A stretch of 64,000 nt of DNA from an uncultured Barnesiella sp. (GTDB taxonomy: Bacteria > Bacteroidota > Bacteroidia > Bacteroidales > Barnesiellaceae): positions 62,001-126,000 of the forward strand of contig CALUJQ010000003.1 of assembly GCA_944320995.1 (NCBI GenBank), written 5' to 3'. The translations under genes were made by a program, and so were the position numbers. The notes under the pieces were generated by a model, which saw only the letters and a list, made by a program, of their open reading frames with translations, searched no databases and was not told where the DNA came from. Shown here one piece after another: positions 54,034 to 63,893 of the stretch. The stretch's first letter is position 1; each line of letters begins with the position of its first letter.

Positions 54034-54786
54034 TTATCCCGGCATTTTGAAACCTTGTTTGATAATGAAGTCGAGGAATATTTTTGAAAATAGTTCGTTG
54101 TTTTCCCGGGAGTAACGTATGTCGGTGAATACTTGTGCCAAAGTCTCCTTGTGATTTTCCTCGATAAACTGCCGGTTTTCGGGCAGGCTCTCTTTTTCGG
54201 CATAGAGGCGTTGTATATCTTCGGGAGTATAGTCGCGGTAAGTCTCGTGGTGGACAATCGCATCGAGGGGCAAACGATCTACCTGAGCCGGAGTGCTTGC
54301 CGGATAGCCTACGGTGAGGGTGGTCATCGGAACTACGAATTTGGGAAGATGCAGCGCCTCGGCTATTTGTGGAGCATTGTAGGTTGTAGTTCCGAGATAG
54401 CAACACCCCAATCCCGACACCTCGGCCGCTGTACAGAACTGTTGAGCCACAAGTAGGGCGTCGATGGCAGCCGTGACAAACGATTGGAAATTGTCATACC
54501 CCGGTTGAGCCCGGTTCTGCTCGCACCATTTGATAAAACGGTTGAAGTCGGCACAAAAAGTCAGTACAACAGGGGCGTTGGTTACAGCCGGCTGGTTGAA
54601 GTGGGCAGGGGCCAACCTCTCTTTGTTGGCATGCTCCCGGGTGACGACGACGCTATAAACTTGCATGTTCCCGGTTGTAGGGGCTCGGAAAGCAATTTCA
54701 AGCAACTCGTTGAGCAACGCATCGTCAATTTCTTTGTCGAGATACTGGCGAATGGTCCTTCTCTCTTTTAAAGCTGATATTGTCAT
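54034..54786 (-). CDS. NfsA/FRP-type nitroreductase
   Basis: 250 residues of the flavin nitroreductase fold: RRTIRQYLDKEIDDALLNELLEIAFRAPTTGNMQ in order (FMN site), VSGLGCCYLGTTTYN in the middle, VPMTTLTVGYPA, and a long C-terminal tail characteristic of the NfsA subgroup. Such enzymes use NAD(P)H to reduce nitro-compounds, quinones or flavins; the physiological substrate is unknown. Transcribed toward dnaA. Confidence 0.9.
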   Translation of the reverse strand: MTISALKERRTIRQYLDKEIDDALLNELLEIAFRAPTTGNMQVYSVVVTREHANKERLAPAHFNQPAVTNAPVVLTFCADFNRFIKWCEQNRAQPGYDNFQSFVTAAIDALLVAQQFCTAAEVSGLGCCYLGTTTYNAPQIAEALHLPKFVVPMTTLTVGYPASTPAQVDRLPLDAIVHHETYRDYTPEDIQRLYAEKESLPENRQFIEENHKETLAQVFTDIRYSRENNELFSKIFLDFIIKQGFKMPG

Positions 54787-55193
54787 AAAATAATATTTAA
54801 ATTTGGTATCTCTCTCGATTTACAAAATTAAGAAATTTATTTGGTAAAACGGTTATCATTATCTCCAATATTATAAAATTGCTCGTAACATCACTTTAAT
54901 ATAAATGGGAAACCTCTTTTCTTATTTCGATAATTGAAATTCTATTTTGGTTATACTCCTATTCTTGGTCAATTTTAAAAATAGGAAACTTTTATTCTTA
55001 TTGAAATTTTTAAATAATTGATAATCAGTAGTTGTATTCGTAAAATTGGAAAACTTTGTAAAAAATAGAAATTTAAAAATGATATTATTTGTGTATGTGG
55101 AATGTTTTTTATAAACTTGCACCGTAAATCTTTCGTATCGAAAAACCTTTGTCTTAATTAACAAAATTAACACAACCAGAAAAAATTAGTCTC
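54787..55193. other. AT-rich region between the nitroreductase gene and nrdJ
   Basis: 407 nt, no supported gene. It contains the promoters for the divergent nitroreductase and nrdJ genes; CAAAATTA at 54823-54830 is a minus-strand TAATTTTG -7 candidate. I see no cobalamin riboswitch (no GC-rich B12 box), although nrdJ needs B12. Confidence 0.5.
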
Positions 55194-57731
55194 GTGGAAC
55201 CAACGGTTTATACTTATGACGAAGCGTACCAAGCGTCGTTGGAGTATTTTAAAGGTGATGAGCTGGCAGCCCGTGTGTGGGTGAACAAGTATGCTCTGAA
55301 AGATTCGTATGGGAATATTTATGAAAAGACTCCCGACGACATGCATTGGCGTATCGCCAATGAGATAGCTCGCATAGAGCAAAAGTATCCCAATCCTCTT
55401 TCTCCTCAGGAGTTATTCGACCTGATGAAATCATTCCGGTATATCGTGCCGCAAGGAAGCCCGATGAGCGGAATCGGTAACAATTATCAAATAGGGTCGT
55501 TGTCCAATTGTTTTGTGATTGGTCTCGATGGAGCCCCCGACTCTTATGGAGGCGTTATAAAAATAGACGAAGAGCAGGTACAATTGATGAAACGTCGTGG
55601 CGGCGTGGGACACGATTTGTCGCACATTCGGCCCAAAGGGTCGCCGGTAAAGAACTCGGCATTGACCTCCACGGGTTTGGTCCCGTTTATGGAACGTTAT
55701 TCCAATTCGACACGCGAGGTGGCACAAGACGGTCGCCGGGGCGCGTTGATGCTGTCGGTTTCCATTAAACACCCCGACTCGGAGTCGTTTATCGATGCCA
55801 AGATGGTCGAGGGACGGGTGACAGGAGCCAATGTGTCGGTAAAGATACACGACGATTTCATGGAGGCTGCTGTCGAAGGCAAACCCTATATTCAACAGTA
55901 TCCCATCGACTCGGCCGACCCGAAAGTGACGAAAGAGGTCGATGCACAGGCCATTTGGAAAAAGATCGTGCACAATGCATGGAAATCGGCCGAACCCGGG
56001 GTCTTGTTTTGGGATACGATTATTCGGGAGTCTGTGCCCGACTGTTATGCCGATTTGGGATTTAAAACCGTATCGACCAACCCCTGCGGCGAGATACCTT
56101 TGTGCCCCTATGACAGTTGTCGTTTGTTGGCAATCAACCTCTACTCTTATGTTGTAAATCCGTTTACGAAAGAGGCCTATTTCGATTTCGACTTGTTCCG
56201 TCAACATGTAGGGCTGGCTCAACGAATGATGGACGATATTATCGATCTCGAAATGGAAAAAATCGACAAGATTATCGAGAAAATCAAGTCCGATCCCGAG
56301 ACCGACGAGGTAAAATCTACCGAACTCAATCTTTGGTATAAGATTCAGAAACGCACTCTGCAAGGGCGTCGTACCGGTGTGGGGACAACGGCCGAGGGCG
56401 ATATGATTGCAGCCATGGGGTTGCGTTACGGTACCGAAGAGGCTACCGATTTTTCCGAGAAAGTACATCGGGCATTGGCTCTCGCGGCTTACCGTTCGTC
56501 GGTATCGATGGCGAAAGACCGTGGCGCATTCTCGATTTTCGATGCCGATAGAGAGGTCAATAATCCCTTTATCAACCGACTGAAACAAGAAGACAAGGAG
56601 TTGTACGACGATATGTGCAAGTATGGCCGCCGCAATATAGCTTGTTTGACAATTGCTCCCACGGGAACGACCAGCTTGATGACACAAACGACCTCGGGCA
56701 TAGAACCTGTATTTATGCCGGTCTATCGCCGTCGCCGTAAAGTGAATCCCAATGACCCGGAGGTACGAATCGACTATGTCGATGAGACGGGCGATGCCTT
56801 TGAAGAGTATGTGGTTTATCACCACAAGTTTATTACTTGGATGCAGGTGAATGGGATTGATGTAAAAGAAGATTATACACAAGAGGAGGTCGATGCTTTG
56901 GTAGCCCGGTCGCCCTATTACAAGGCGACGGCCAACGATATAGATTGGCTGCAGAAGGTGCGCATGCAAGGGCGCATTCAAAAGTGGGTCGATCACTCGA
57001 TAAGTGTCACGATCAACCTGCCTTCCGATGTGAGTGAAGAGATGGTTGGCCAACTTTATGTGGAGGCTTGGCGCTCGGGTTGTAAAGGGTGTACGGTTTA
57101 TCGCGACGGCTCTCGTTCGGGAGTTCTTATTTCGGCTAAGAAAGAAGATAAGAAATCTGCACCCATGGTCAATGCCCCGGTAGAGAAATTGGTTCGCCCC
57201 ATCGAATTGGAGGCCGATGTGGTCCGTTTCCAAAACAACAAGGAAAAATGGATTGCATTTGTGGGCTTGAAAGATGGCAAACCGTATGAAATCTTTACCG
57301 GTCTCGCCGATGACGATGATGGTATTTTCTGTCCGAAGAATGTAGTCAAGGGTAAGATTGTGAAAGCCGTGAATCCCGATGGTACCAAACGTTATGACTT
57401 CCAATTTTCCAATAAGCGGGGATACAAGACGACCATCGAGGGCCTTTCGGATAAGTTTAATCCCGAGTATTGGAACTATGCCAAGCTCATCTCGGGAGTA
57501 CTTCGCTACGGAATGCCTATCCCGCAGGTGTTGAAGTTGGTTTCGAGTCTCGAATTGGACAGCCAGTCGATCAACAGTTGGAAAAACGGTGTGGAACGGG
57601 CTTTGAAGAAATATCTGCCTAACGGTACTAAGGCCAGCGGCCAAACCTGTCCGAATTGCGGAAACGAAACGCTCGTTTATCAAGAGGGTTGCCTCATCTG
57701 TACCTCTTGCGGAACTTCCCGTTGCGGATAA
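55194..57731 (+). CDS. nrdJ: Adenosylcobalamin-dependent (class II) ribonucleotide reductase
   Basis: 845 residues. NPCGEIPL holds the active-site Asn296, Cys298 and Glu300; GIGNNYQIGSLSNCFVIG and APTGTTSLM are the other RNR landmarks. The C-terminus ends in a Cys-rich tail (CPNCGNETLVYQEGCLICTSCG) that delivers reducing equivalents. Class II enzymes use B12 and work with or without oxygen. The start is GTG at 55194: the family N-terminus YTYDEAYQASLEYFKGDELAARV begins immediately after it and no ATG lies close by. The organism therefore probably depends on B12 uptake. Confidence 0.95.
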   Translation: MEPTVYTYDEAYQASLEYFKGDELAARVWVNKYALKDSYGNIYEKTPDDMHWRIANEIARIEQKYPNPLSPQELFDLMKSFRYIVPQGSPMSGIGNNYQIGSLSNCFVIGLDGAPDSYGGVIKIDEEQVQLMKRRGGVGHDLSHIRPKGSPVKNSALTSTGLVPFMERYSNSTREVAQDGRRGALMLSVSIKHPDSESFIDAKMVEGRVTGANVSVKIHDDFMEAAVEGKPYIQQYPIDSADPKVTKEVDAQAIWKKIVHNAWKSAEPGVLFWDTIIRESVPDCYADLGFKTVSTNPCGEIPLCPYDSCRLLAINLYSYVVNPFTKEAYFDFDLFRQHVGLAQRMMDDIIDLEMEKIDKIIEKIKSDPETDEVKSTELNLWYKIQKRTLQGRRTGVGTTAEGDMIAAMGLRYGTEEATDFSEKVHRALALAAYRSSVSMAKDRGAFSIFDADREVNNPFINRLKQEDKELYDDMCKYGRRNIACLTIAPTGTTSLMTQTTSGIEPVFMPVYRRRRKVNPNDPEVRIDYVDETGDAFEEYVVYHHKFITWMQVNGIDVKEDYTQEEVDALVARSPYYKATANDIDWLQKVRMQGRIQKWVDHSISVTINLPSDVSEEMVGQLYVEAWRSGCKGCTVYRDGSRSGVLISAKKEDKKSAPMVNAPVEKLVRPIELEADVVRFQNNKEKWIAFVGLKDGKPYEIFTGLADDDDGIFCPKNVVKGKIVKAVNPDGTKRYDFQFSNKRGYKTTIEGLSDKFNPEYWNYAKLISGVLRYGMPIPQVLKLVSSLELDSQSINSWKNGVERALKKYLPNGTKASGQTCPNCGNETLVYQEGCLICTSCGTSRCG

Positions 57732-57762
57732 TCCCTCTTTCCTGAAACGAAGAGATAAAAGT

Positions 57763-57801
57763 ACAAAAGCGAACCAACATTGGTTCGCTTTTGTTTTTTT
57801 G
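57763..57801 (+). terminator. Terminator of nrdJ
   Basis: 14-bp perfect stem ACAAAAGCGAACCA / TGGTTCGCTTTTGT (57763-57776 / 57781-57794), 4-nt loop, followed by TTTTTTT. Confidence 0.93.
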
Positions 57802-57875
57802 AAATAAAATAGAGCGGAACTGCCTTTGTTTCTGAGGAAAGTTTTTATCTTTATGACTCCAAATAAAAAATAGCG

Positions 57876-60557
57876 ATGAAAATAACATTTGAGATACATT
57901 ACCATACCCGTTGGGGCGAAAACGTGTTGCTCTCGGGCGGCATAGACATGCTTGGCTCTGGCGACGAGGAGAGAGCCGTTATCATGGATTATCGGGGTGA
58001 TGACCTGTGGTCATACACGATAGAGTTGCCCTCCTCGGTAAGAAGTTTCGATTACAGATATTTGGTAAAATCGGGCGAGGGTGTCCGCCGGGAGTGGGGC
58101 GACCCGCATCGTTTCTCTGCGGGCAATCGGGTCGGAGAGTACAGGTTGCTGGATTGTTGGCGCGACGAGCCCGACGATTTGCCGTTTTATACCTCGGCAT
58201 TCACCCGGGGAATCTTTTCCCGACAACATCTTCAACCGGCACCCGATGCACCGCTCCCCGGGTGTTTCGTGTTCAAAGTGTTCGCCCCGCAAATAAGGCC
58301 CGACGAGCAGTTGCTTATGGTGGGTAACTGCGAGGCTTTGGGCGATTGGGATATTTCGAAGGCTCCCTTGTTGAACGATGCGAATTTCCCCGAGTGGCAA
58401 ATCACGCTCGACGGGAGAGAACTGCCCCAGCAGTTTGAGTATAAATTTGTTGTCGTTCGCACGCATCAACGGGAGGTTGTGGCATGGGAGAAAGGTGCGA
58501 ATCGGGTATGTAAAGAATCGTTGAATGCCCATTCGGAACTGGTCGTCGTTTCGGGACTTCGCTTTCAAGGAGATGGATTGCGATGGAAAGGAGCCGGTAC
58601 GGCAATCCCTGTATTTTCGTTACGTACCGACTATGGATTCGGCATCGGAGAGTTCCTTGACTTGAAGTATATGGTCGATTGGGCCTTGCGTACGGGGCAG
58701 TCGTTCATTCAGTTGCTTCCGGTAAACGACACGACGATGACGGCGACATGGCAGGATTCATATCCCTATAACGCCAATTCGACTTTTGCGTTGCACCCGC
58801 AATTCCTGCGTTTATCCGAAGTAGGTCTGTTGAGAGACGAAGCCGAACTGGCACGTTTCGATGCGTTGCGGCAAGAGTTGAACCGATTGCCCGATGTCGA
58901 TTATGAACGGGTGAACCGGGCCAAATTGGAATATCTGCGGCTCTTGTTTGACGAGCAGGGCGAAGCTACTTTGTCGAGTGAAGGTTTCAAGAATTTTTTC
59001 CGGGAGAATAAATTCTGGTTGCTCCCGTATGCCGCTTTTTGCAGTTTGAGAGATCGCTTCGGCAGAGCCGATTTTACCCGGTGGGAAGAGCATGCCGTTT
59101 ATGACGAGTCGGCCATAGCCGATTATTGTGCGGTGTGGAGTCCTTGGTATAAGTCGGTGGCGTTTTATTATTACATACAATATCATTTACACCTCCAACT
59201 CTCTGATGTCAGAGAGTATGCCCACCGGGCCGGCGTCGTCCTCAAAGGCGACATTCCCATTGGAATCAGCCGTACCAGTGTCGATGCATGGGTCAATCCA
59301 CAGTTGTTCCGCATGAACAGTCAGGCCGGCGCGCCGCCCGATGATTTTTCGGTAGAGGGACAAAATTGGGGATTTCCCACTTACGACTGGGAGGAGATGT
59401 CTCGCGACGGTTATGCATGGTGGAAAGCCCGGTTGCGCAAAATGGCCGATTATTTCGATGCTTATCGCATCGACCATATTTTGGGCTTTTTTAGAATCTG
59501 GGAAATTCCAATCGATGCCGTTCATGGCCTGTTGGGGCATTTCAATCCGGCATTGCCCTATTCACCCGAAGAGTTGGGTAGTTATGGATTCCGGTTCGAT
59601 GCTTCGTGGCAGATTGAGCCTTATATCCGGGAATCGTTTTTAGGCGAGATATTCGGCCGATATGCCGATGAGGTGAAAAAGCGGTTTTTGATATATGTGG
59701 GCGACGGCAGTTGGAAATTGAACATCATGTGGGATACCCAGCGGAAGATCGTCGATTATTTCGGTGGGGCTGACGACGAAATGAATGTGACGATAAAAGA
59801 GGGATTGTTGAAACTGGTCGATGAGGTGCTTTTTATCGAAGACCCCGAAAAGCCCGGTTATTATCACCCTCGCATTTCGGGTCAACGCACTCGGGCATAT
59901 CAAGCGCTCGACGAGGAGCAAAAAGCCTCTTTCGACCGCTTGTACGAAGATTTCTTTTATTGGCGTCATAACGATTTCTGGAAAGAGGAGGCGATGCGCA
60001 AATTACCGCCTCTTATCTCGTCAACCCAAATGTTGGTTTGCGGGGAAGATTTGGGCATGATACCCGGATGTGTACCCGAGGTAATGGAGCGGTTACAAAT
60101 CCTTTCGTTAGAGATAGAACGCATGCCCAAGGCGTTTAATTGCGAGTTTGCCGATACATGGCACTATCCTTACCGGTCGGTTTGTACCACTTCGACCCAC
60201 GATATGTCGGGGATAAGAGCGTGGTGGGAGGAGGATCGTTCCCGCACGCAGCGTTTCTTCAACGAGGTATTAGGTGAAGCCGGCGAGGCTCCCCGCCTGT
60301 GTGAACCGTGGATTTGCGAACGAATCATTGCGCTGAATTTGGCTGCGCCTTCGATGCTTGCAATTTTGCCGTTGCAAGATTGGCTCTCTATAGACGGCCG
60401 GTTACGGAGGGAGAATCCTCATGAAGAACGGATAAACGTTCCGGCCAATTCCCGCCATTATTGGCGGTATCGCATGCATTTGTCGATAGAACAACTTTTG
60501 GCAGAAGGAGAGTTCGATACCCGGCTTCGGGAGTTGATACGAGACAGCGGCCGGTAA
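57876..60557 (+). CDS. malQ: 4-alpha-glucanotransferase with two N-terminal CBM20 modules
   Basis: 893 residues. Two CBM20 starch-binding modules (about 1-110 and 130-245; TRWGENVLLSGGIDMLGSG and FAPQIRPDEQLLMVGNCEALGDWD) precede a GH77 barrel. Catalytic residues: nucleophile Asp533 in YRIDHILGFFR, acid/base Glu724 in CGEDLGMIP, and Asp776 in STHDMSG. The double-CBM20 form resembles plant DPE2 and is the usual Bacteroidetes type. It rearranges cytoplasmic malto-oligosaccharides, using glucose or maltose as acceptor. Confidence 0.95.
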   Translation: MKITFEIHYHTRWGENVLLSGGIDMLGSGDEERAVIMDYRGDDLWSYTIELPSSVRSFDYRYLVKSGEGVRREWGDPHRFSAGNRVGEYRLLDCWRDEPDDLPFYTSAFTRGIFSRQHLQPAPDAPLPGCFVFKVFAPQIRPDEQLLMVGNCEALGDWDISKAPLLNDANFPEWQITLDGRELPQQFEYKFVVVRTHQREVVAWEKGANRVCKESLNAHSELVVVSGLRFQGDGLRWKGAGTAIPVFSLRTDYGFGIGEFLDLKYMVDWALRTGQSFIQLLPVNDTTMTATWQDSYPYNANSTFALHPQFLRLSEVGLLRDEAELARFDALRQELNRLPDVDYERVNRAKLEYLRLLFDEQGEATLSSEGFKNFFRENKFWLLPYAAFCSLRDRFGRADFTRWEEHAVYDESAIADYCAVWSPWYKSVAFYYYIQYHLHLQLSDVREYAHRAGVVLKGDIPIGISRTSVDAWVNPQLFRMNSQAGAPPDDFSVEGQNWGFPTYDWEEMSRDGYAWWKARLRKMADYFDAYRIDHILGFFRIWEIPIDAVHGLLGHFNPALPYSPEELGSYGFRFDASWQIEPYIRESFLGEIFGRYADEVKKRFLIYVGDGSWKLNIMWDTQRKIVDYFGGADDEMNVTIKEGLLKLVDEVLFIEDPEKPGYYHPRISGQRTRAYQALDEEQKASFDRLYEDFFYWRHNDFWKEEAMRKLPPLISSTQMLVCGEDLGMIPGCVPEVMERLQILSLEIERMPKAFNCEFADTWHYPYRSVCTTSTHDMSGIRAWWEEDRSRTQRFFNEVLGEAGEAPRLCEPWICERIIALNLAAPSMLAILPLQDWLSIDGRLRRENPHEERINVPANSRHYWRYRMHLSIEQLLAEGEFDTRLRELIRDSGR

Positions 60558-60572
60558 GCAGGAATCCGAATA

Positions 60573-60619
60573 GATAAAAGGAGCGGGAGGTGGACATGAT
60601 ACCTCCCGCTCCTTTTATC
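60573..60619. terminator. Bidirectional terminator between malQ and cysK
   Basis: 19-bp perfect stem GATAAAAGGAGCGGGAGGT / ACCTCCCGCTCCTTTTATC (60573-60591 / 60601-60619), 9-nt loop. Confidence 0.9.
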
Positions 60620-60644
60620 TGAGAATCTGCATTATCTCGAAACG

Positions 60645-61592
60645 TCAGAGTTTATACCCCTCGAAATCATAGAGTTCGGTCGAGAGATAGCGCTCGCCCG
60701 TGTCGGGGAGGAGTACTACGATAGTCTTCCCTTTGTTTTCGGGTTGGCGGGCCAGTCGGGTTGCAGCGAAAGCCGCGGCACCCGATGAGATGCCTACCAG
60801 CAAGCCTTCGGTGGCAGTCAATTCGCGGCTGGTGCGAATAGCGTCGTCGTTGTTTACGGGAATAACCATATCGACAACCGATGCGTCGAATATCTTGGGT
60901 ACAAATCCGGCTCCGATACCTTGGATTTTATGAGGCCCGGCTTTCCCTCCCGACAGAACCGGCGAATCGGCTGGCTCCACAGCGACGATTTTAATATCGG
61001 GATTATGCTTTTTGAGTCCGGCACCTACACCGCTGATGGTTCCTCCGGTACCTACGCCGGCCACGAAAATATCGATTTCGCCTTCGGTATCGCGCCATAT
61101 TTCTTCGGCTGTGGTCGCTACATGGATTGCCGGGTTGGCCGGGTTTTCAAACTGTTGCAGGATAAGGCTTCCTTCAATGGCGTCATTCAGTTCCTTGGCT
61201 TTGTTTATGGCACCGGTCATACCTTCCGCCCCGGGAGTGAGGACCAGTTGCGCACCCAGTGCTTTGAGCAGATTGCGCCGTTCCAGACTCATCGTTTCGG
61301 GCATGGTGAGTATAAGCCTATATCCTCTTGCCGAAGATACGAAGGCCAATCCTACACCGGTATTCCCGCTTGTCGGTTCGATGATGGTTGCACCGGGTTT
61401 CAGCAACCCTTTTTGCTCAGCATCGTCGATCATCGATAAGGCAACCCGGTCTTTTACGCTTCCGGCGGGATTGAAGTATTCCAGTTTGGCGATAATTTTC
61501 CCGGCCAATAGATGTTTTTTATTGTAATTCGACAGTTCCAATAGGGGAGTGTTCCCTATTAAGTCGGTTAAGTTCTTGGCAATCTTTTTCAT
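60645..61592 (-). CDS. cysK: Cysteine synthase A
   Basis: 315 residues, PLP-dependent O-acetylserine sulfhydrylase. Lys47 of GSVKDR carries [16 protein letters not shown] and [12 protein letters not shown] bind substrate and phosphate; the [14 protein letters not shown] motif is at the expected C-terminal position. It makes cysteine from O-acetylserine and sulfide. It is preceded at 36 nt by the MFS gene; a -7-like TATCTTTG on the minus strand (61616-61623) may add its own promoter. Confidence 0.96.
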   Translation of the reverse strand: MKKIAKNLTDLIGNTPLLELSNYNKKHLLAGKIIAKLEYFNPAGSVKDRVALSMIDDAEQKGLLKPGATIIEPTSGNTGVGLAFVSSARGYRLILTMPETMSLERRNLLKALGAQLVLTPGAEGMTGAINKAKELNDAIEGSLILQQFENPANPAIHVATTAEEIWRDTEGEIDIFVAGVGTGGTISGVGAGLKKHNPDIKIVAVEPADSPVLSGGKAGPHKIQGIGAGFVPKIFDASVVDMVIPVNNDDAIRTSRELTATEGLLVGISSGAAAFAATRLARQPENKGKTIVVLLPDTGERYLSTELYDFEGYKL

Positions 61593-61615
61593 ATAGGGGT
61601 GTATTAATAGTTATA

Positions 61616-61623
61616 CAAAGATA
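61616..61623 (-). promoter_or_regulatory. Candidate -7 box of cysK
   Basis: TATCTTTG on the minus strand, 24 nt before the cysK ATG; the -33 region is not conserved. Confidence 0.4.
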
Positions 61624-61628
61624 ATAGG

Positions 61629-62966
61629 TTAATTCTCGTTTGGAGTGTAATTCTCTTTGTTTTTGTAAGCGAAAGTCTCTTTTATGAAAAATACGCACAA
61701 TGCACCAATCCCTAACAGGAGTCCCGAGATACCCAGCATGACAGGTTGGCTACCTCCGGCCCAGCGTAGGATCGAACCTCCTGCGAGGGCAGCGACGATT
61801 TGGGGAATACAGATAGTCCCGTTGAACAGGCCCAAATAGACACCCATGTTTTTCCCCGAGATGGAATTGGTGAGAATAGTGAAAGGGATAGCCAGCATCG
61901 CGGCCCAAGCGCAGCCGATGAGAAAGAAGGGGATAAACATCAGGTATGCGTCGTGGATAAAGGGTATGGCGGCAAAACCGGCTCCACCGATAAGCAGGCT
62001 GAGGCTGTATGCCGTTTTCCGCTTCTTTATCAAGGGAAGCAATGGAGCCCAGCATACCGATCCTACGGCTTGTATGGCAAACAACACACCGGTCCAGTTG
62101 CCGGCTGCTTGATAACCCGGCGAAGTGGGGTCGGTCGCATGCCACACGTTATCGGCTATCGTTCCTGTGGAGTAGGTCCACATGTACATGAATGCTGCCC
62201 AACAAAAAAACTGGACGGCACCGACGGTCCAAAAAACTTTCGGAGCATCGCGTAGGAGTGACAGAATACCCTTTTTCTCGGCGACTTCCCGGTCCGAGAT
62301 ATGATGGAAAGCCCGGAACTCTTTGGGGGGCATCTCTTTTATCCGGAAGGCCGAGTAGAGCGTGCAGAGTATCAATATGATTGCTCCCCCGTAAAAAGAG
62401 AAGACAACCGAGTCGGGGACAATACCGGGGGCTGCAATATTGTTGATGCCGATATAGGTAAATAAAATGGGGAAAAGATACCCCGCCAAACTGCCGGCAT
62501 TGGAGAGAAAACTTTGTATGGAGTAGGCCGTACCTTTTTGCCGTTCGTTCACCATGTCGCCTACCAACATTTTGAAGGGTTGCATGGCCATATTGATAGA
62601 GGTATCGAGCATCATGAGCGCAATCAACCCGAACCACATGGCGTTGATATGTTCTTTGAATAGGGCGGCATTGGGCAACAGGCACATCACCGCCACCGCA
62701 ATGGCCGAACCTGCGATGAGATAGGGGATACGTCGTCCCAGTCGGTTCCACGTGTGGTCGCTCAATACACCTACGATCGGTTGTACGATAATGCCGGCCA
62801 AAGGAGGAAGTATCCAGAAATAACTTAGGTTGTGCGGATCGGCGCCTAATGTGGCGAATATCCGGCTGATGTTTGCACTTTGCAGTGCATAGGCGATCTG
62901 TACGCCAAAGAATCCGAAACTGAGGTCCCAGAGTTTACGGAAACTTAAATCGGGTTTTGCTCTCAT
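61629..62966 (-). CDS. SLC45-like MFS sugar transporter
   Basis: 445 residues, about twelve TM segments. Signature pieces: FGFFGVQIAYALQSANISRIFATLGA at the N-terminus, PLAGIIVQPIVGVLSDHTWNRLGRRIPYLIAG in TM2-3 (GRR loop) and MGVYLGLFNGTICIPQIVAA near the end. This branch includes transporters for maltose, sucrose and glucose. Its location near malQ and the presence of a dextran locus suggest a glucose or maltose importer, but substrate is an inference. Confidence 0.82.
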   Translation of the reverse strand: MRAKPDLSFRKLWDLSFGFFGVQIAYALQSANISRIFATLGADPHNLSYFWILPPLAGIIVQPIVGVLSDHTWNRLGRRIPYLIAGSAIAVAVMCLLPNAALFKEHINAMWFGLIALMMLDTSINMAMQPFKMLVGDMVNERQKGTAYSIQSFLSNAGSLAGYLFPILFTYIGINNIAAPGIVPDSVVFSFYGGAIILILCTLYSAFRIKEMPPKEFRAFHHISDREVAEKKGILSLLRDAPKVFWTVGAVQFFCWAAFMYMWTYSTGTIADNVWHATDPTSPGYQAAGNWTGVLFAIQAVGSVCWAPLLPLIKKRKTAYSLSLLIGGAGFAAIPFIHDAYLMFIPFFLIGCAWAAMLAIPFTILTNSISGKNMGVYLGLFNGTICIPQIVAALAGGSILRWAGGSQPVMLGISGLLLGIGALCVFFIKETFAYKNKENYTPNEN

Positions 62967-63016
62967 TTCATAGAAAGGAGAGGAGCATTTGGGGTTGTCT
63001 TATCCGTTATTCCCGG

Positions 63017-63865
63017 TTATTCGACCTCGGCCATACTATACAGCCGGGCAATTTCTTGCGACCAGAGGCTTTCGTCCGGAGTTTCGAGAATCAGCGGAAT
63101 ATTATCAAAACGTTTATCCCGCATCAATCGTTCAAAAAATCCTATGCCCAATACGCCGGCTCCCAAACTGTCGTGGCGATCGACTCGCGAGTTGAGACCC
63201 TTTTTGGCATCGTTCAAATGCATGCCGCGCAAATATTCAAATCCGATAATTCTCTCGAATGCTTCCCATGTGGATTCGTAGCCTTCGGCCGTCGATAAAT
63301 CATATCCTCCGGCAAAGGCGTGGCAGGAGTCGATACACACACCCACCCGGCTTTTGTCCTCGACTTGGTCGATGATGGCTGCTAAATGTTCGAATTGGAA
63401 TCCCACGTTGCTCCCTTGTCCGGCCGTGTTTTCGATGACGGCGGTAACCCCTTCGGTTTTTTCGAGGGCCAAATTTATCGATTGGGCAATGCGCGACAGA
63501 CATTCGTCGAGCGAAATCTCTTTCAAGTGGCTGCCCGGGTGAAAGTTCAGCAACTTCAACCCCAACTGTTCGCACCGTTGCATCTCGTCGAGAAAGGCCG
63601 TCCGGCTTTTGACTAACCCTTCCTCTTGTGGGTGTCCCAAATTGATGAGGTAGCTGTCGTGTGGCAGGATATGTTCGGGGGCAAAACCGTATTTTGCGCA
63701 ATTCTCTTTAAATTGCTGTATGTTTTTCTGCGACAAGGGAGGCGATTGCCACTGGCGCTGATTTTTAGTAAAGAGAGCAAAGGCCTTCGCTCCGATAGCA
63801 TGTGCGTTTACAGGGGCGTTCTCTACACCCCCCGACGCGCTTACATGGGCTCCTATATATTTCAT
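63017..63865 (-). CDS. nfo: Endonuclease IV (AP endonuclease)
   Basis: 282 residues. Zinc-site motifs of the family in order: [83 protein letters not shown] and PLILETP. It cuts 5' of abasic sites in base-excision repair. It is driven from the promoter-repeat region at the right end of the window; the MFS gene starts 50 nt downstream, so the two may share a transcript. Confidence 0.97.
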   Translation of the reverse strand: MKYIGAHVSASGGVENAPVNAHAIGAKAFALFTKNQRQWQSPPLSQKNIQQFKENCAKYGFAPEHILPHDSYLINLGHPQEEGLVKSRTAFLDEMQRCEQLGLKLLNFHPGSHLKEISLDECLSRIAQSINLALEKTEGVTAVIENTAGQGSNVGFQFEHLAAIIDQVEDKSRVGVCIDSCHAFAGGYDLSTAEGYESTWEAFERIIGFEYLRGMHLNDAKKGLNSRVDRHDSLGAGVLGIGFFERLMRDKRFDNIPLILETPDESLWSQEIARLYSMAEVE

Positions 63866-63893
63866 ACCTGCTTGCGAATTTGTTTTACAAACA

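Noticed and set aside
54787..55193. Cobalamin riboswitch upstream of nrdJ
   Set aside because: The region is AT-rich and lacks the conserved B12 box and supporting stems.
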